Assembly (NCBI RefSeq): GCF_021021475.1
Contig: NZ_JAINWL010000001.1
Location: 1,364,001 to 1,428,000, forward strand
Source of the DNA: Citromicrobium bathyomarinum
GTDB taxonomy: Bacteria > Pseudomonadota > Alphaproteobacteria > Sphingomonadales > Sphingomonadaceae
Length of the DNA: 64,000 nucleotides
Reading direction: 5' to 3'
The notes under the pieces are model-generated. The model did no database searches, was not told where the DNA came from, and saw nothing but the letters and a program-made list of their open reading frames with translations. Numbering within the stretch: position 1 is the stretch's first letter; each line of letters starts with the position of its first letter. This document shows positions 40,627-48,859 of this stretch, piece after piece. The position numbers were made by a program, and so were the translations under genes.

Positions 40627-42965
40627 TGGCCTACTGGCTTTGCGCTGCCCGCAACGGGCAGGAGCACGACCATATCCAGCGCTTCGATCCGCGCTTCTGG
40701 ACGGTCAATTTCCCCCGCCCGATGATGGCGAGCGTGGTCACCATCGCGCCCGATGCGCTGCGGTTGACCTGTGAATTCCATCATGCGGGCGAACTCGCGG
40801 GGCTGATCTGGGAGAGCGAGGATAGGCTCGACCATCCGCTGCAGAGCTACGCGACCGACCGCGATTATTCGCACACGGTCCTGTCCTTCCGGTGGCGCAG
40901 CGGCGGGGTGATCGCGCTCGACGCAGTCAATGGCCCCACGCTGACAATCGAGGGGCGCGATGCGAGCGGCACCGCATGCAGCTGGTACGTCCGGCTGTGG
41001 AACTACACCGAGGGGTCGCCCGAGGACGCGCTGGTGACGCTGCCGTTCTCGGCGCTGGAAAGCGGCTTCGCGTTGCCCGGAGAGCCAGTCCACTCCGCTG
41101 ACATCGACCGCATGTTCATCTCGCTGGTGCCCCCCGGCTACGTGCCGGGCAGCGCCGATCCGCTGGCCCAGCGCGCCGATGGCTGGGTCGAGCTGAGCGC
41201 CATCTCCTGCGACGGGGCGCGCGCGATGCTGGAGATCGGCGAGAGCATGCTGCCCGAGCATGGCGAGCAGATCGCGACCGCTTATGACGACTGCTTCAAC
41301 CAGACACCCGCCCGGCTGATCCGCCAGATTCGCCAGCTCGGCTATCGTGGGCGGGTGGTCCACTATGTCGGGATGAGCCACTATTTCCGGCTCGAACCGC
41401 TTGCCGGCGGGCATTACGTCAGCCTCGCGGGCGGCGTGCTCAACGATGCCTGCGCTGCATGGCACCGGGCCTATGCCGAGAAGGCGCAGGCCGCGGGGTT
41501 CGAGATCATCTGGTCGCTGTCCTACGAGTTGTTCGACGCGCATTGCTGGAACGACTGGAAACAGCGCGCCTACGATGGCGCGCCTGCGCAGACCGGGTGG
41601 GAGCCGCCCTCCGCGCTGCTTTCGCCTGCGCATGCAGGTGCGATGGGCTACCTGCGACAGGTCGCCACGGCCTTCGTGCAGATCGCACAGGCCGCCGGAT
41701 TGCCCGTTCACTTCCAGATCGGCGAGCCGTGGTGGTGGGTCACACCGGGCAGCTTTGCACCGTGCCTTTATGACGATGGCGCAAAGGCCACGTTCGGCGG
41801 CGATCCACCGGTGATCACCGATATGCGCGCGCCGCTGGATGAGGCGCAGAAAGGACTGCTCGATCAGGCGGGCGTGCTGCTGTCCACCTCCACCGCCGCG
41901 CTGGCGCAGGCGGTGCGCGATGCTGCCGGGGGTGAGGCGGAGGTGCTGCTGCTCGCCTTCACACCGACGATCCTCGACGGCCAGATGCCCGAGATAGAAC
42001 GCGCAAACCTGCCGGTGGGCTGGGCCTGGCCCGCCTTCGATCGCTTGCAGCTGGAGGATTACGACTGGCTGACCGCCGGTGCCGATGCGCGCCGCCGCGG
42101 GGCTTACGCGCATGTCGATGCACGGCTCGGCTATCCGATCGACCGGCAGGACTATTTCGCAGGCTTCGTGCTGAACGCCGAAGATGCGCCCGCATACTGG
42201 GCGCGGATCGATGCCGCGCTCGACGAAGCGCGCGCGCGCGGTGTGACCCAGCGCTTCGTGTGGGCGCTGCCGCAGATTGCACGCGACGGATACACCCGGC
42301 TTGCCCCGCCCCAGACTGACCACCGCGAGGACTACATGCAGAACTTCGACGACGTCCCCTATCCGCTCACACTCGGCACGGATGCCAGCGCGAGCCCCGA
42401 ATTCTCGACCTCGGTGCTGGTCACCGCCTCGGGCCACGAACGCCGCACAGCGCAGTGGGCCGACGCGCGGCTTCGCTTCGATGTCGGGCCGGGCATTCGT
42501 TCGGAGAGCGAGCTGGCAACCCTGCTCGGCTTCTTCCGCGCCCGCCATGGCCCCGCACGCGGCTTTCGCCTGACCGATCCGTTCGATTTCTCCTCCAAAG
42601 GCACCACGGGCGCGCCGACCCCGGCGGACCAGTTGCTCGGGCTCGGCAATGGCGAGACCACCCGCTTCGCGCTGGTCAAACGCTACGGCGAGGAACCCGA
42701 GCCGCAGGTCCGGCGGATCACCCGACCGCGTAGCGGCACGGTGCGCGTGTCGGTCGGCGGTCAGGAGACCGCAGGCTTCACGCTCGATCCGCTGGGCTTC
42801 GTGGTGCTGGACGAGGCACCTCAGGCCGAAGTGGAGGTGCGCGCGGGCTTCCTGTTCGATGTGCCCGTGCGCTTTGCCGAGGACCGGCTGGCGATCAGCG
42901 CCGCCGGTTTTGCCGCCGGGCAGGCGCCCAGCGTGCCGCTGATCGAGATCAGGGAGGCGGCATGA
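40626..42965 (+). CDS. GTA distal tail protein (DUF2460) with a large N-terminal extension
   Basis: The C-terminal 205 residues (from about 573, FDDVPYPLTLGTDASASPEF) are the DUF2460/gp12 family, which in RcGTA is a stand-alone protein of about 200 residues forming the distal tail ring. Ahead of it lie about 570 residues: a strand-rich region (1-200) and a part that reads as an alpha/beta barrel (LIRQIRQLGYRGRVVHYVGM, KAQAAGFEIIWSLSYELFDA, FQIGEPWWWV), resembling a glycoside hydrolase or carbohydrate-binding fold. That resemblance is an inference by eye. The extension could bind or cut surface polysaccharide. It overlaps its neighbours by 1 and 4 bases. Confidence 0.85.
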   Translation: MAYWLCAARNGQEHDHIQRFDPRFWTVNFPRPMMASVVTIAPDALRLTCEFHHAGELAGLIWESEDRLDHPLQSYATDRDYSHTVLSFRWRSGGVIALDAVNGPTLTIEGRDASGTACSWYVRLWNYTEGSPEDALVTLPFSALESGFALPGEPVHSADIDRMFISLVPPGYVPGSADPLAQRADGWVELSAISCDGARAMLEIGESMLPEHGEQIATAYDDCFNQTPARLIRQIRQLGYRGRVVHYVGMSHYFRLEPLAGGHYVSLAGGVLNDACAAWHRAYAEKAQAAGFEIIWSLSYELFDAHCWNDWKQRAYDGAPAQTGWEPPSALLSPAHAGAMGYLRQVATAFVQIAQAAGLPVHFQIGEPWWWVTPGSFAPCLYDDGAKATFGGDPPVITDMRAPLDEAQKGLLDQAGVLLSTSTAALAQAVRDAAGGEAEVLLLAFTPTILDGQMPEIERANLPVGWAWPAFDRLQLEDYDWLTAGADARRRGAYAHVDARLGYPIDRQDYFAGFVLNAEDAPAYWARIDAALDEARARGVTQRFVWALPQIARDGYTRLAPPQTDHREDYMQNFDDVPYPLTLGTDASASPEFSTSVLVTASGHERRTAQWADARLRFDVGPGIRSESELATLLGFFRARHGPARGFRLTDPFDFSSKGTTGAPTPADQLLGLGNGETTRFALVKRYGEEPEPQVRRITRPRSGTVRVSVGGQETAGFTLDPLGFVVLDEAPQAEVEVRAGFLFDVPVRFAEDRLAISAAGFAAGQAPSVPLIEIREAA

Positions 42966-43777
42966 GCGAGGTATATGGGGAAGACCGCCTCGCCACCCGC
43001 GCCTTCTTCTGGCGGATCGAGCGGCGCGATGGCGTAACGCTGGGCTTCACCAGCCACGACCGCGACCTGATGCTGGACGGCGTGCGCCTGCGCGCCGCGC
43101 CCGGCATCCGCCCCGCCGCGCTGCGCCTGACGAGCGAGATTGCAGGCGACGACGCGCAGATGGACGGCGCGATCACGCACGACGCAATCTCCGCAGTCGA
43201 TCTGGAAGCGGGCCGCTTCGACGGCGCAGCGGTGACGATCGGCAGCATCGACTGGCAGAGCGGCGAGGCTCAGGCGCATTACTGGGGCACGATCGGCCAG
43301 ACGGAAGCCGTCGCCGACGGTTTCTCCGCCCAGCTGCATTCGGCCAAGGCCGCACTGGAGGCAGACCCGGTCCCGCGCACCAGCCCCGGATGCCGCGCAC
43401 GTTTCTGCGGGCCCGGCTGCAACCTGTCGCCTGCTCGCTTCACGGTTGAGCGGCAGGTCGCGGCGATCGACGCAGGTGCCAATGCGGTCGGCTTTGCAGT
43501 GCTCGCAAGCGCAGATTTCGTGTTCGGGGAACTGCGCTGGCTGGACGGGCCCGCGGTCGGCCTGCGCCAGGCCATTATCGCCGATGAGGCCGGAATGCTC
43601 GTGCTCGACAGCGGTATCCCCGCCGGAGTGCGCGAGGGAACCAGAGCACAGCTGCGCGAGGGCTGCGACCGCACCATCGCCACCTGCTCCACACGCTTCG
43701 GCAATGCGGTGAACTTTCGCGGCGAACCCTTCCTGCCAGGCAACGACCTCGTCGCCCGCTACCCATCGCGCAGCTGA
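42962..43777 (+). CDS. GTA baseplate hub protein (DUF2163, gp13-like)
   Basis: The 271-residue protein contains FFWRIERRDGVTLGFTSHDR at the N-terminus, SIDWQSGEAQAHYWGTIGQT, then a cysteine cluster CRARFCGPGC and ATCSTRFGNAVNFRGEPFLP. In RcGTA the equivalent cysteines hold an iron-sulfur cluster. The hub connects the tail tube to the peptidase and the host-contact protein. It starts in an ATGA overlap with the distal tail gene and ends in a TGATG with the peptidase gene. Confidence 0.9.
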   Translation: MSEVYGEDRLATRAFFWRIERRDGVTLGFTSHDRDLMLDGVRLRAAPGIRPAALRLTSEIAGDDAQMDGAITHDAISAVDLEAGRFDGAAVTIGSIDWQSGEAQAHYWGTIGQTEAVADGFSAQLHSAKAALEADPVPRTSPGCRARFCGPGCNLSPARFTVERQVAAIDAGANAVGFAVLASADFVFGELRWLDGPAVGLRQAIIADEAGMLVLDSGIPAGVREGTRAQLREGCDRTIATCSTRFGNAVNFRGEPFLPGNDLVARYPSRS

Positions 43778-44211
43778 TGGACAGGGCATCCCGGATCGCA
43801 CGCGCGGCGGGCGATCTGGTCGGCACACCGTTCCGCCTGCAGGGGCGTGATCCATCGATCGGGCTCGACTGTATCGGAGTGGTACTCGCCAGCCTTGCGG
43901 CAGCGAAGATTACGCTCGCGGTACCGGCGGATTACCGGCCGCAGCGCAGGCGCTTCACCTTTCCGCATGAGGCGCTGGCAGCAGCACGCCTGATCGAGGC
44001 GCACGGCCCACGGCTAGCGGGCGATCTGCTGCTTGTGCAAACCGCCCCGACGCAGGTCCACGCGGCGGTCGCCGTGGATGGGCACCGGATCATCCATGCC
44101 CACGCCGGGCTTCGCCGGGTCGTCGAAAGCCCGCTGCCCGACCACTGGCGCGTGCTCGCCTGCTGGCGGGCCGCCGCCAATCCGCAAGGAGCTACATCAT
44201 GGCAACGCTGA
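43777..44211 (+). CDS. GTA cell-wall peptidase (NlpC/P60, gp14-like)
   Basis: The 144-residue enzyme has GTPFRLQGRDPSIGLDCIGV with the catalytic cysteine near residue 32, then TAPTQVHAAVAVDGHRIIHA with the catalytic His region near residue 95. NlpC/P60 peptidases of GTAs cut peptidoglycan so that DNA can enter the recipient cell. It is short but both catalytic residues are visible. The last 13 bases overlap the following gene. Confidence 0.9.
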   Translation: MDRASRIARAAGDLVGTPFRLQGRDPSIGLDCIGVVLASLAAAKITLAVPADYRPQRRRFTFPHEALAAARLIEAHGPRLAGDLLLVQTAPTQVHAAVAVDGHRIIHAHAGLRRVVESPLPDHWRVLACWRAAANPQGATSWQR

Positions 44212-46367
44212 TCCTGTCCACGGTCGGCACCGCGCTCGGCGGGCCGATCGGCGGGGCGATCGGGGCGGTGCTGGGCCGCGCGGTCGACAGCGCGGTGATC
44301 GGCACGCCAACCCGCCAAGGCCCGCGCCTGACCGAGCTGGCAGTCTCCACGTCCAGCTACGGCCAGCCGGTCCCGCGCGTGTTCGGCACGATGCGGGTGC
44401 CCGGCGCGATCATCTGGGCGACCGAACTGGTCGAAAGCAGTCAGACGAGCGGCGGCAAGGGGCAGCCGAAGACCACCACCTACAGCTACGCGATCTCCTT
44501 CGCGGTCGCGCTGTCGAGCCGGCCAGTCGCCGCGATAGGGCGTATCTGGGCCGATGGCGCATTGCTGCGCGGGAGCGCGGGCGACCTGAAAGTCGGCGGG
44601 GTCATGCGGCTGCACAAGGGCACCGGAGACGACGAAGTCGATCCATTGATCGTCGCAGACAAGGTCGCGCAGGCCTGTGCCTTCCGCGACCTCGCCTATC
44701 TGGTGTTCGAGGACCTGGAGCTGGCCAGCTTCGGCAATCGCATCCCAGCGCTCAGCTTCGAGGTGACCGCGCCCGACGGTACGCTCGACGTCGTCGACCT
44801 GCTTGAAGACATCCCGCTTGCGGCTGGCGCTAGTGCTCCGCTGGCGGGGCTGCGGGGCTTCGCCGATCAGGGCGGGTCGCGCGCGGATCTGCTGGCGCAT
44901 GTGGGGCAGGTTTTCCCGCTGACGCTTGGCGCGACCGCCAAGGGCCTCTCGCTATCGCCGGTGGAGGTCGGCGAGCCGATCGCGCTGCCGCGCCCGGTTG
45001 TCGGTCGCCTCGACGGAGAGGATCGCGCCGAGCCGCGCGTGCGCCGCGACGCGTCCACGCGCGAGGTGCCAGCAGCCTTGCGCTATTACGATCCCGCGCG
45101 CGACTACCAGCCCTCGCTCCAGCGTGCGCCGGGCGTCGGCGGGGCGAGCGGGCAGATCGAGTTCCCCGGAGCCTTTGCCGCACCGGACGCACAGCGACGG
45201 ATCGCCGCGCTGCATCGCCGCGCTCTCACCGCACGCGACAATCTCGAATGGCGGATCGCAGAGCCTGCGGCGGGAATCGTGCCGGGGGCCGTGGTGACGC
45301 GTGCGAGCCACGGCGATGTCTGGCGCGTGAGCAGCTGGGAATGGCACGCCGACGGGATCGACCTGGGGCTGGAGCGGATCGCGCGGCTCCCTGCGGGGCA
45401 GTCGGTTGCCGATCCGGGCTCCGGCCCGCCCCCGCTCGATGACGTACCCGGCGAGCTCGTGCTGCGCTATGTCGAGCTGCCATGGGACGGATCGGGCGAT
45501 CCGGCGACGCCGCAACGCTACGCCGCGCTCAGCATGGCGGGCACGCGCAGCCCGATCGCGCTGGCGGCGGTGGAGGGCGATGCGCTGCTTCCGCTCGGGC
45601 AGGTCGGCCGTGGCGACACGGTCCAGGGTGCCAGCCTCGCGCCGCTCGCACCCTCCCCCAGCCTGCTGTTCGAGGCGGAGGCCACGCTGGAGATCGCGCT
45701 GGTCTCGGCCGGCATGCAGCTGCAATCGGTCGACATGCCCGCGCTGCTGAGCGGCGCGAACCGGCTGCTGCTGGGTGAGGAAGTGCTCCAGTTCCGCCAA
45801 GCCGAGCCGCTCGGCGATGCGCACTGGCGCTTGACCGGCCTGCTGCGCGGGCGCGCAGGGACCGAGCATCACGCAGCTGCGGGCCACCCGCAGGGCACTG
45901 CCGCAATCCTGATCGACCACCGGCTGGTCGCGCTCCCGGCGCAGGATCACATGGAGATCGCTGCGCTTCCCGGTGTCGGCTCGACCGAGCCTGTCTACGC
46001 CGCACTTGGCTCTGCCGGCGTCACGCAGCGCCCGCTCACCCCTGTCCACCCGCGGGTCGATCTCACAGCGGCGGGCGATGCGATGTGGAGTTGGGTGCGC
46101 AGGGCACGCGGAGGCTGGCGCTGGCAGGACGGAGTGGACATGCCGCTGGTCGAGGAGCGCGAAACCTATCAGGTCGGCCTCGGTTCGCTCGAAACGCCGC
46201 ATGCGCTGTGGGAGGTGACCGGGCCGAGCTTCTCCCTAACCCAGACCCAATGGGCAGACTTGCGCGCACTCCACCCGTTAGCGGCGCTGTGGGTTCGCCA
46301 GATCGGCACCCGTGGTCTGTCGCACCCCGTCCACCTTCCTCCCGCCCCATCCCAGGAGACCAACTGA
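44199..46367 (+). CDS. GTA host-contact/tail tip protein (gp15-like)
   Basis: The 722-residue protein opens with a glycine-rich hydrophobic segment (LSTVGTALGGPIGGAIGAVL), then YGQPVPRVFGTMRVPGAIIW and KTTTYSYAISFAVALSSRPV, both typical of the phage-tail J/gp15 family. Its long C-terminal half includes LLRGRAGTEHHAAAGHPQGT, a motif region seen in RcGTA gp15 relatives. It forms the tip that meets the recipient surface. A TGATG overlap leads to the last gene. Confidence 0.9.
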   Translation: MATLILSTVGTALGGPIGGAIGAVLGRAVDSAVIGTPTRQGPRLTELAVSTSSYGQPVPRVFGTMRVPGAIIWATELVESSQTSGGKGQPKTTTYSYAISFAVALSSRPVAAIGRIWADGALLRGSAGDLKVGGVMRLHKGTGDDEVDPLIVADKVAQACAFRDLAYLVFEDLELASFGNRIPALSFEVTAPDGTLDVVDLLEDIPLAAGASAPLAGLRGFADQGGSRADLLAHVGQVFPLTLGATAKGLSLSPVEVGEPIALPRPVVGRLDGEDRAEPRVRRDASTREVPAALRYYDPARDYQPSLQRAPGVGGASGQIEFPGAFAAPDAQRRIAALHRRALTARDNLEWRIAEPAAGIVPGAVVTRASHGDVWRVSSWEWHADGIDLGLERIARLPAGQSVADPGSGPPPLDDVPGELVLRYVELPWDGSGDPATPQRYAALSMAGTRSPIALAAVEGDALLPLGQVGRGDTVQGASLAPLAPSPSLLFEAEATLEIALVSAGMQLQSVDMPALLSGANRLLLGEEVLQFRQAEPLGDAHWRLTGLLRGRAGTEHHAAAGHPQGTAAILIDHRLVALPAQDHMEIAALPGVGSTEPVYAALGSAGVTQRPLTPVHPRVDLTAAGDAMWSWVRRARGGWRWQDGVDMPLVEERETYQVGLGSLETPHALWEVTGPSFSLTQTQWADLRALHPLAALWVRQIGTRGLSHPVHLPPAPSQETN

Positions 46368-46819
46368 TGTCCATCCCACTGGAACTCGCAGCGCGATCGC
46401 CGCGCAACGCTCTGCCCTTCCTGGTCGTCGCCCAGGCGCAGAAGGAAGCGACCGTGAACGAGGCACTTGCGCGGATCGACGCGCTGCTGCGCCCCGTGGT
46501 GGAGGGGGAAAGCGATGCACCTCCGGCGGAGCCCGCGGAGGGCACAGGCTGGATCGTGGGTGCGGGAGCGCAGGGCGAGTGGGCGGGGCTTGAGGGCGCG
46601 CTCGCGTTCAGGATCGCAGGCAGCTGGATATACGCGCAACCTTCGGAAGGCACCGTTGTATTCGACCGCGCGCTGGGCGGCTTGCGTCATTGGCGCGATG
46701 GCTGGCAGGCGGTCGCGTTGCCCACAATCCCCACTGGCGGTGCAACGATAGACACGGAAGCGCGCTCCGCGATCGAGGAACTTATAGCGCAACTTCGCGC
46801 CTTTGGCCTGGGGATTTGA
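46367..46819 (+). CDS. DUF2793 protein at the end of the GTA cluster
   Basis: The 150-residue protein has the DUF2793 features NALPFLVVAQAQKEATVNEAL near residue 17, WIVGAGAQGEWAGLEGALAF and WIYAQPSEGTVVFDRALGG. DUF2793 is found in phage and GTA tail fibre-like proteins and probably serves as a surface-binding knob. It is coupled to the gp15-like gene, so it belongs to the particle cluster. The last residues (EELIAQLRAFGLGI) form a helix. Confidence 0.82.
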   Translation: MSIPLELAARSPRNALPFLVVAQAQKEATVNEALARIDALLRPVVEGESDAPPAEPAEGTGWIVGAGAQGEWAGLEGALAFRIAGSWIYAQPSEGTVVFDRALGGLRHWRDGWQAVALPTIPTGGATIDTEARSAIEELIAQLRAFGLGI

Positions 46820-46830
46820 GAGCGCCGCCG

Positions 46831-46855
46831 GGAACCGCCGGTTTGACGAAGCGTT
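46831..46855 (+). promoter_or_regulatory. EcfG-type general-stress promoter upstream of ompA
   Basis: GGAAC (46831-46835), 16 bases, CGTT (46852-46855) is an exact match to the alphaproteobacterial EcfG consensus. It lies 11 bases after the GTA cluster's last stop codon, leaving a leader of about 180 bases before the OmpA start. Confidence 0.6.
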
Positions 46856-47041
46856 GGCGGGCCGGGAGGAACAGGGATCGATCCCGGCTTCCATCAAGAG
46901 ACGTTCTCGCTGATGAGGCAATCTTGCAACAGTGTCTTCGCTTTACGGAAACGAGGGCCTGTCTGCTTGCCTCGGAACTGGGGAAAAGTTAAGTGGGGGC
47001 CTCCTGGTGGCTCCCAATCATTACAAAGGGGAATTACAGTA

Positions 47042-48157
47042 ATGCGCAATATCGTCATCGGAATGGCGATGGCTTCGACGATGCTCGCATCGCCGGCACT
47101 TGCACGTGACAGCCAATGGTACGTGCAGGTCGAAGGCGGTCCGATGCTGGTCGAAGACCTCGACTTCGACGTCAATGGCGTCGAAGACCAGCTCACCCAA
47201 GATTACGACGCCGGCTATGATTTCGGCGGTCTCGTTGGTTACGATTTCGGCCCGGTCCGGATCGAAGCCGAAGCGAGCTACCGTGAAGCCGACGCCGACC
47301 AGCTTATCGTCGGCACGCTCGGCTTCCCGGCCGGTGCCGGTACGCGCCTCGCAGCCGCAGGCCAGTTCCCGGCGAACGGCTACGTCAACTCGCTGAGCTT
47401 CATGGTCAACGGCTTGGCCGACTTCGGTCCCGATGACGGCCTGCAGGGCTTCGTCGGTGGCGGTGTCGGTGTCGCCCGGACCAAGGTCCAGACGACCATC
47501 AACACCAACGGTGCGCCGGGTCTCGACGATTCGGACACCGGGTTTGCTTGGCAGATCCTCGCGGGCGTTCGCGCTCCGGTGACCGATCGCATCGATGTCG
47601 GCCTGAAGTATCGCTTCTTCAACGCCCAGAACATCGAAATGGTCGATCGTCTTGGTGACGTGCTCGAAGGCCGCCTGCGCTCGCACTCGCTGATGGGCAC
47701 GGTGACCTACAACTTCGGCGCACCGCCGGCACCGCCGCCCCCGCCGCCGCCGCCGCCGCCGCCTCCCCCGCCGCCGCCGCCCCCGCCGCCCCCGCCGCAG
47801 GTGGAGTGCAACACGGGCCCGTACATCGTGTTCTTCAACTGGGATCGTTCGGACATCACTCCGGAAGCAGCCTCGGTTCTGAACAACGCGATCTCGGCTT
47901 ACCAGAACTGCGGCAACGCCTCGGTCATGCTGGCCGGTTACACCGACCGTTCGGGTACCGTTCAGTACAACCTCGGCCTCGCGGCACGTCGTAACGCTTC
48001 GGTCCGTCAGTACATGACCGGCCGTGGTATCCCCGACGCCCGCATCAGCAGCGAAGCCTTCGGTGAAGCGAACCCCCGCGTTCCGACCGCCGACGGTGTT
48101 CGCGAACTGCAGAACCGTCGCGTGGAAATCACCTACGGTCCGGGTTCGGGCATGTAA
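47042..48157 (+). CDS. OmpA-family outer-membrane protein with polyproline linker
   Basis: A 371-residue protein: signal peptide (MRNIVIGMAMASTMLASPALA), an eight-stranded barrel to about residue 228, a linker of 22 consecutive prolines (about 232-253), and a C-terminal OmpA domain binding peptidoglycan (IVFFNWDRSDITPEAASVL, AGYTDRSGTVQYNLGLAARR, NRRVEIT). It links the outer membrane to the cell wall. Codon use (many GGT, CGT, AAC) is biased as in highly expressed genes. The start has AAAGGGGAATTAC upstream. The proline run would need elongation factor P. A terminator follows. Confidence 0.94.
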   Translation: MRNIVIGMAMASTMLASPALARDSQWYVQVEGGPMLVEDLDFDVNGVEDQLTQDYDAGYDFGGLVGYDFGPVRIEAEASYREADADQLIVGTLGFPAGAGTRLAAAGQFPANGYVNSLSFMVNGLADFGPDDGLQGFVGGGVGVARTKVQTTINTNGAPGLDDSDTGFAWQILAGVRAPVTDRIDVGLKYRFFNAQNIEMVDRLGDVLEGRLRSHSLMGTVTYNFGAPPAPPPPPPPPPPPPPPPPPPPPPPQVECNTGPYIVFFNWDRSDITPEAASVLNNAISAYQNCGNASVMLAGYTDRSGTVQYNLGLAARRNASVRQYMTGRGIPDARISSEAFGEANPRVPTADGVRELQNRRVEITYGPGSGM

Positions 48158-48186
48158 TCGAGCGGACTTCCGCTACGAAACACTGG

Positions 48187-48216
48187 AAGGGGCCGGAGCA
48201 ATCCGGCCCCTTCTTC
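48187..48216 (+). terminator. Rho-independent terminator after ompA
   Basis: AAGGGGCCGGA (48187-48197) pairs perfectly with TCCGGCCCCTT (48202-48212) over a GCAA tetraloop, followed by CTTC. A GNRA-type loop on an 11-base stem is typical of an efficient terminator. Confidence 0.85.
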
Positions 48217-48250
48217 GTTGGGCAGGTGAAAACGGAGGAGATCACCTGTC

Positions 48251-48802
48251 ATGACACGTCTTTCCAGGCTCACACGCGTTGCCCCGGCCGCGCTCGGGCT
48301 CACCTGCGCCGCCGCACTCGCTGCATGCGCGACCACACCGGTACCCGGCGAAGAACTGCTCGCCACCGCCACCCTGCTCGACACGGACGGCAACCCCACG
48401 GGCGAAGCGCGCCTGCTGGGCGTTGGGGACCGCGCGGAGCTCGCCGTCACGGTCGAGGGGCTCACGCCGGGCGAGCACGGTTTCCACCTGCACACCACGG
48501 GCCGCTGCGCCCTGCCCGACTTCAAGTCGGCAGGCGGGCACCTCAATCCCGCCAACAAGGGCCACGGCCTGCTCGATAATGACGGCAGCCATCTGGGCGA
48601 TCTGCCGAACTTGGTGGTCGCAGCGAACGGCACGGCGAGCGTGCAGGTGCCGCTCGACGGCACACGCACTTACGTGATCGACCAGATCTTCGATGCAGAC
48701 GGCACCGCCGTGGTCATCCACGCGGACGCCGACGACGGGCGCACAGACCCGTCGGGCAATGCCGGTTCGCGCGAGCGCTGCGGCGTTCTCGAACAGGCCT
48801 GA
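48251..48802 (+). CDS. sodC: Cu/Zn superoxide dismutase, periplasmic lipoprotein
   Basis: Dismutates superoxide in the periplasm. The 183-residue product has a lipoprotein signal (AALAACAT, lipidated Cys near residue 26). The copper-binding HGFHLHTTGRC is near residue 76, zinc ligands lie in AGGHLNPANKGHG, and the final copper His/Arg region is VIHADADDGRTDPSGNAGSR. The disulfide cysteines (GRC, ERCGV) are present. Although the family often has a histidine-rich N-terminal extension, none occurs here. An AACGGAGGAGATCA region provides a strong ribosome-binding site. Confidence 0.92.
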   Translation: MTRLSRLTRVAPAALGLTCAAALAACATTPVPGEELLATATLLDTDGNPTGEARLLGVGDRAELAVTVEGLTPGEHGFHLHTTGRCALPDFKSAGGHLNPANKGHGLLDNDGSHLGDLPNLVVAANGTASVQVPLDGTRTYVIDQIFDADGTAVVIHADADDGRTDPSGNAGSRERCGVLEQA

Positions 48803-48811
48803 CAATCAGAA

Positions 48812-48838
48812 GGGGCGAGGCCACAGCGGCCCCGCCCC
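48812..48838. terminator. Hairpin between convergent sodC and MFS genes
   Basis: GGGGCGAGGCC (48812-48822) pairs with GGCCCCGCCCC (48828-48838) with one mismatch over a 5-base loop. No T-run follows, so it may act with Rho or as a 3' stabiliser for both messages. Confidence 0.5.
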
Positions 48839-48859
48839 AACGCTTCACTTACAGGATTT

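Larger units (their letters stand above)
32343..46819 (+). mobile_element. Gene transfer agent (GTA) structural cluster, Rhodobacter type
   Basis: Eighteen plus-strand genes follow the RcGTA order: terminase small and large, portal, small membrane protein, prohead protease, capsid, connector, small gene, DUF3168, major tail, two tail-assembly genes, tape measure, DUF2460, DUF2163, NlpC/P60, host-contact protein, DUF2793. Integrase, replication, lysis and regulatory genes are absent, and the genes look intact. This is the signature of a domesticated agent that packages host DNA, not an active prophage. One opposite-strand gene sits between terminase and portal. Activity cannot be judged from sequence. 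Confidence 0.93.

Noticed and set aside
40419-42548. Minus-strand 709-codon frame opposite the tape measure and distal tail genes
   Set aside because: Low-complexity antisense sequence with no family motif; the plus-strand genes are collinear with RcGTA.
32343-46819. Interpretation as an active prophage
   Set aside because: No integrase, repressor, replication, holin or endolysin genes are present, no attachment repeats were found at the borders, and the gene order and short tape measure fit a GTA.
46868-46892. Second EcfG-type motif starting at the GGAAC near 46868
   Set aside because: At 16-17 bases downstream there is no CGTT-like sequence, unlike the motif at 46831.
47733-47798. Repetitive CCG tract as a microsatellite or CRISPR-like repeat
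   Set aside because: It lies within the OmpA frame as a proline linker, a known feature of this protein family in sphingomonads; there are no spacers.
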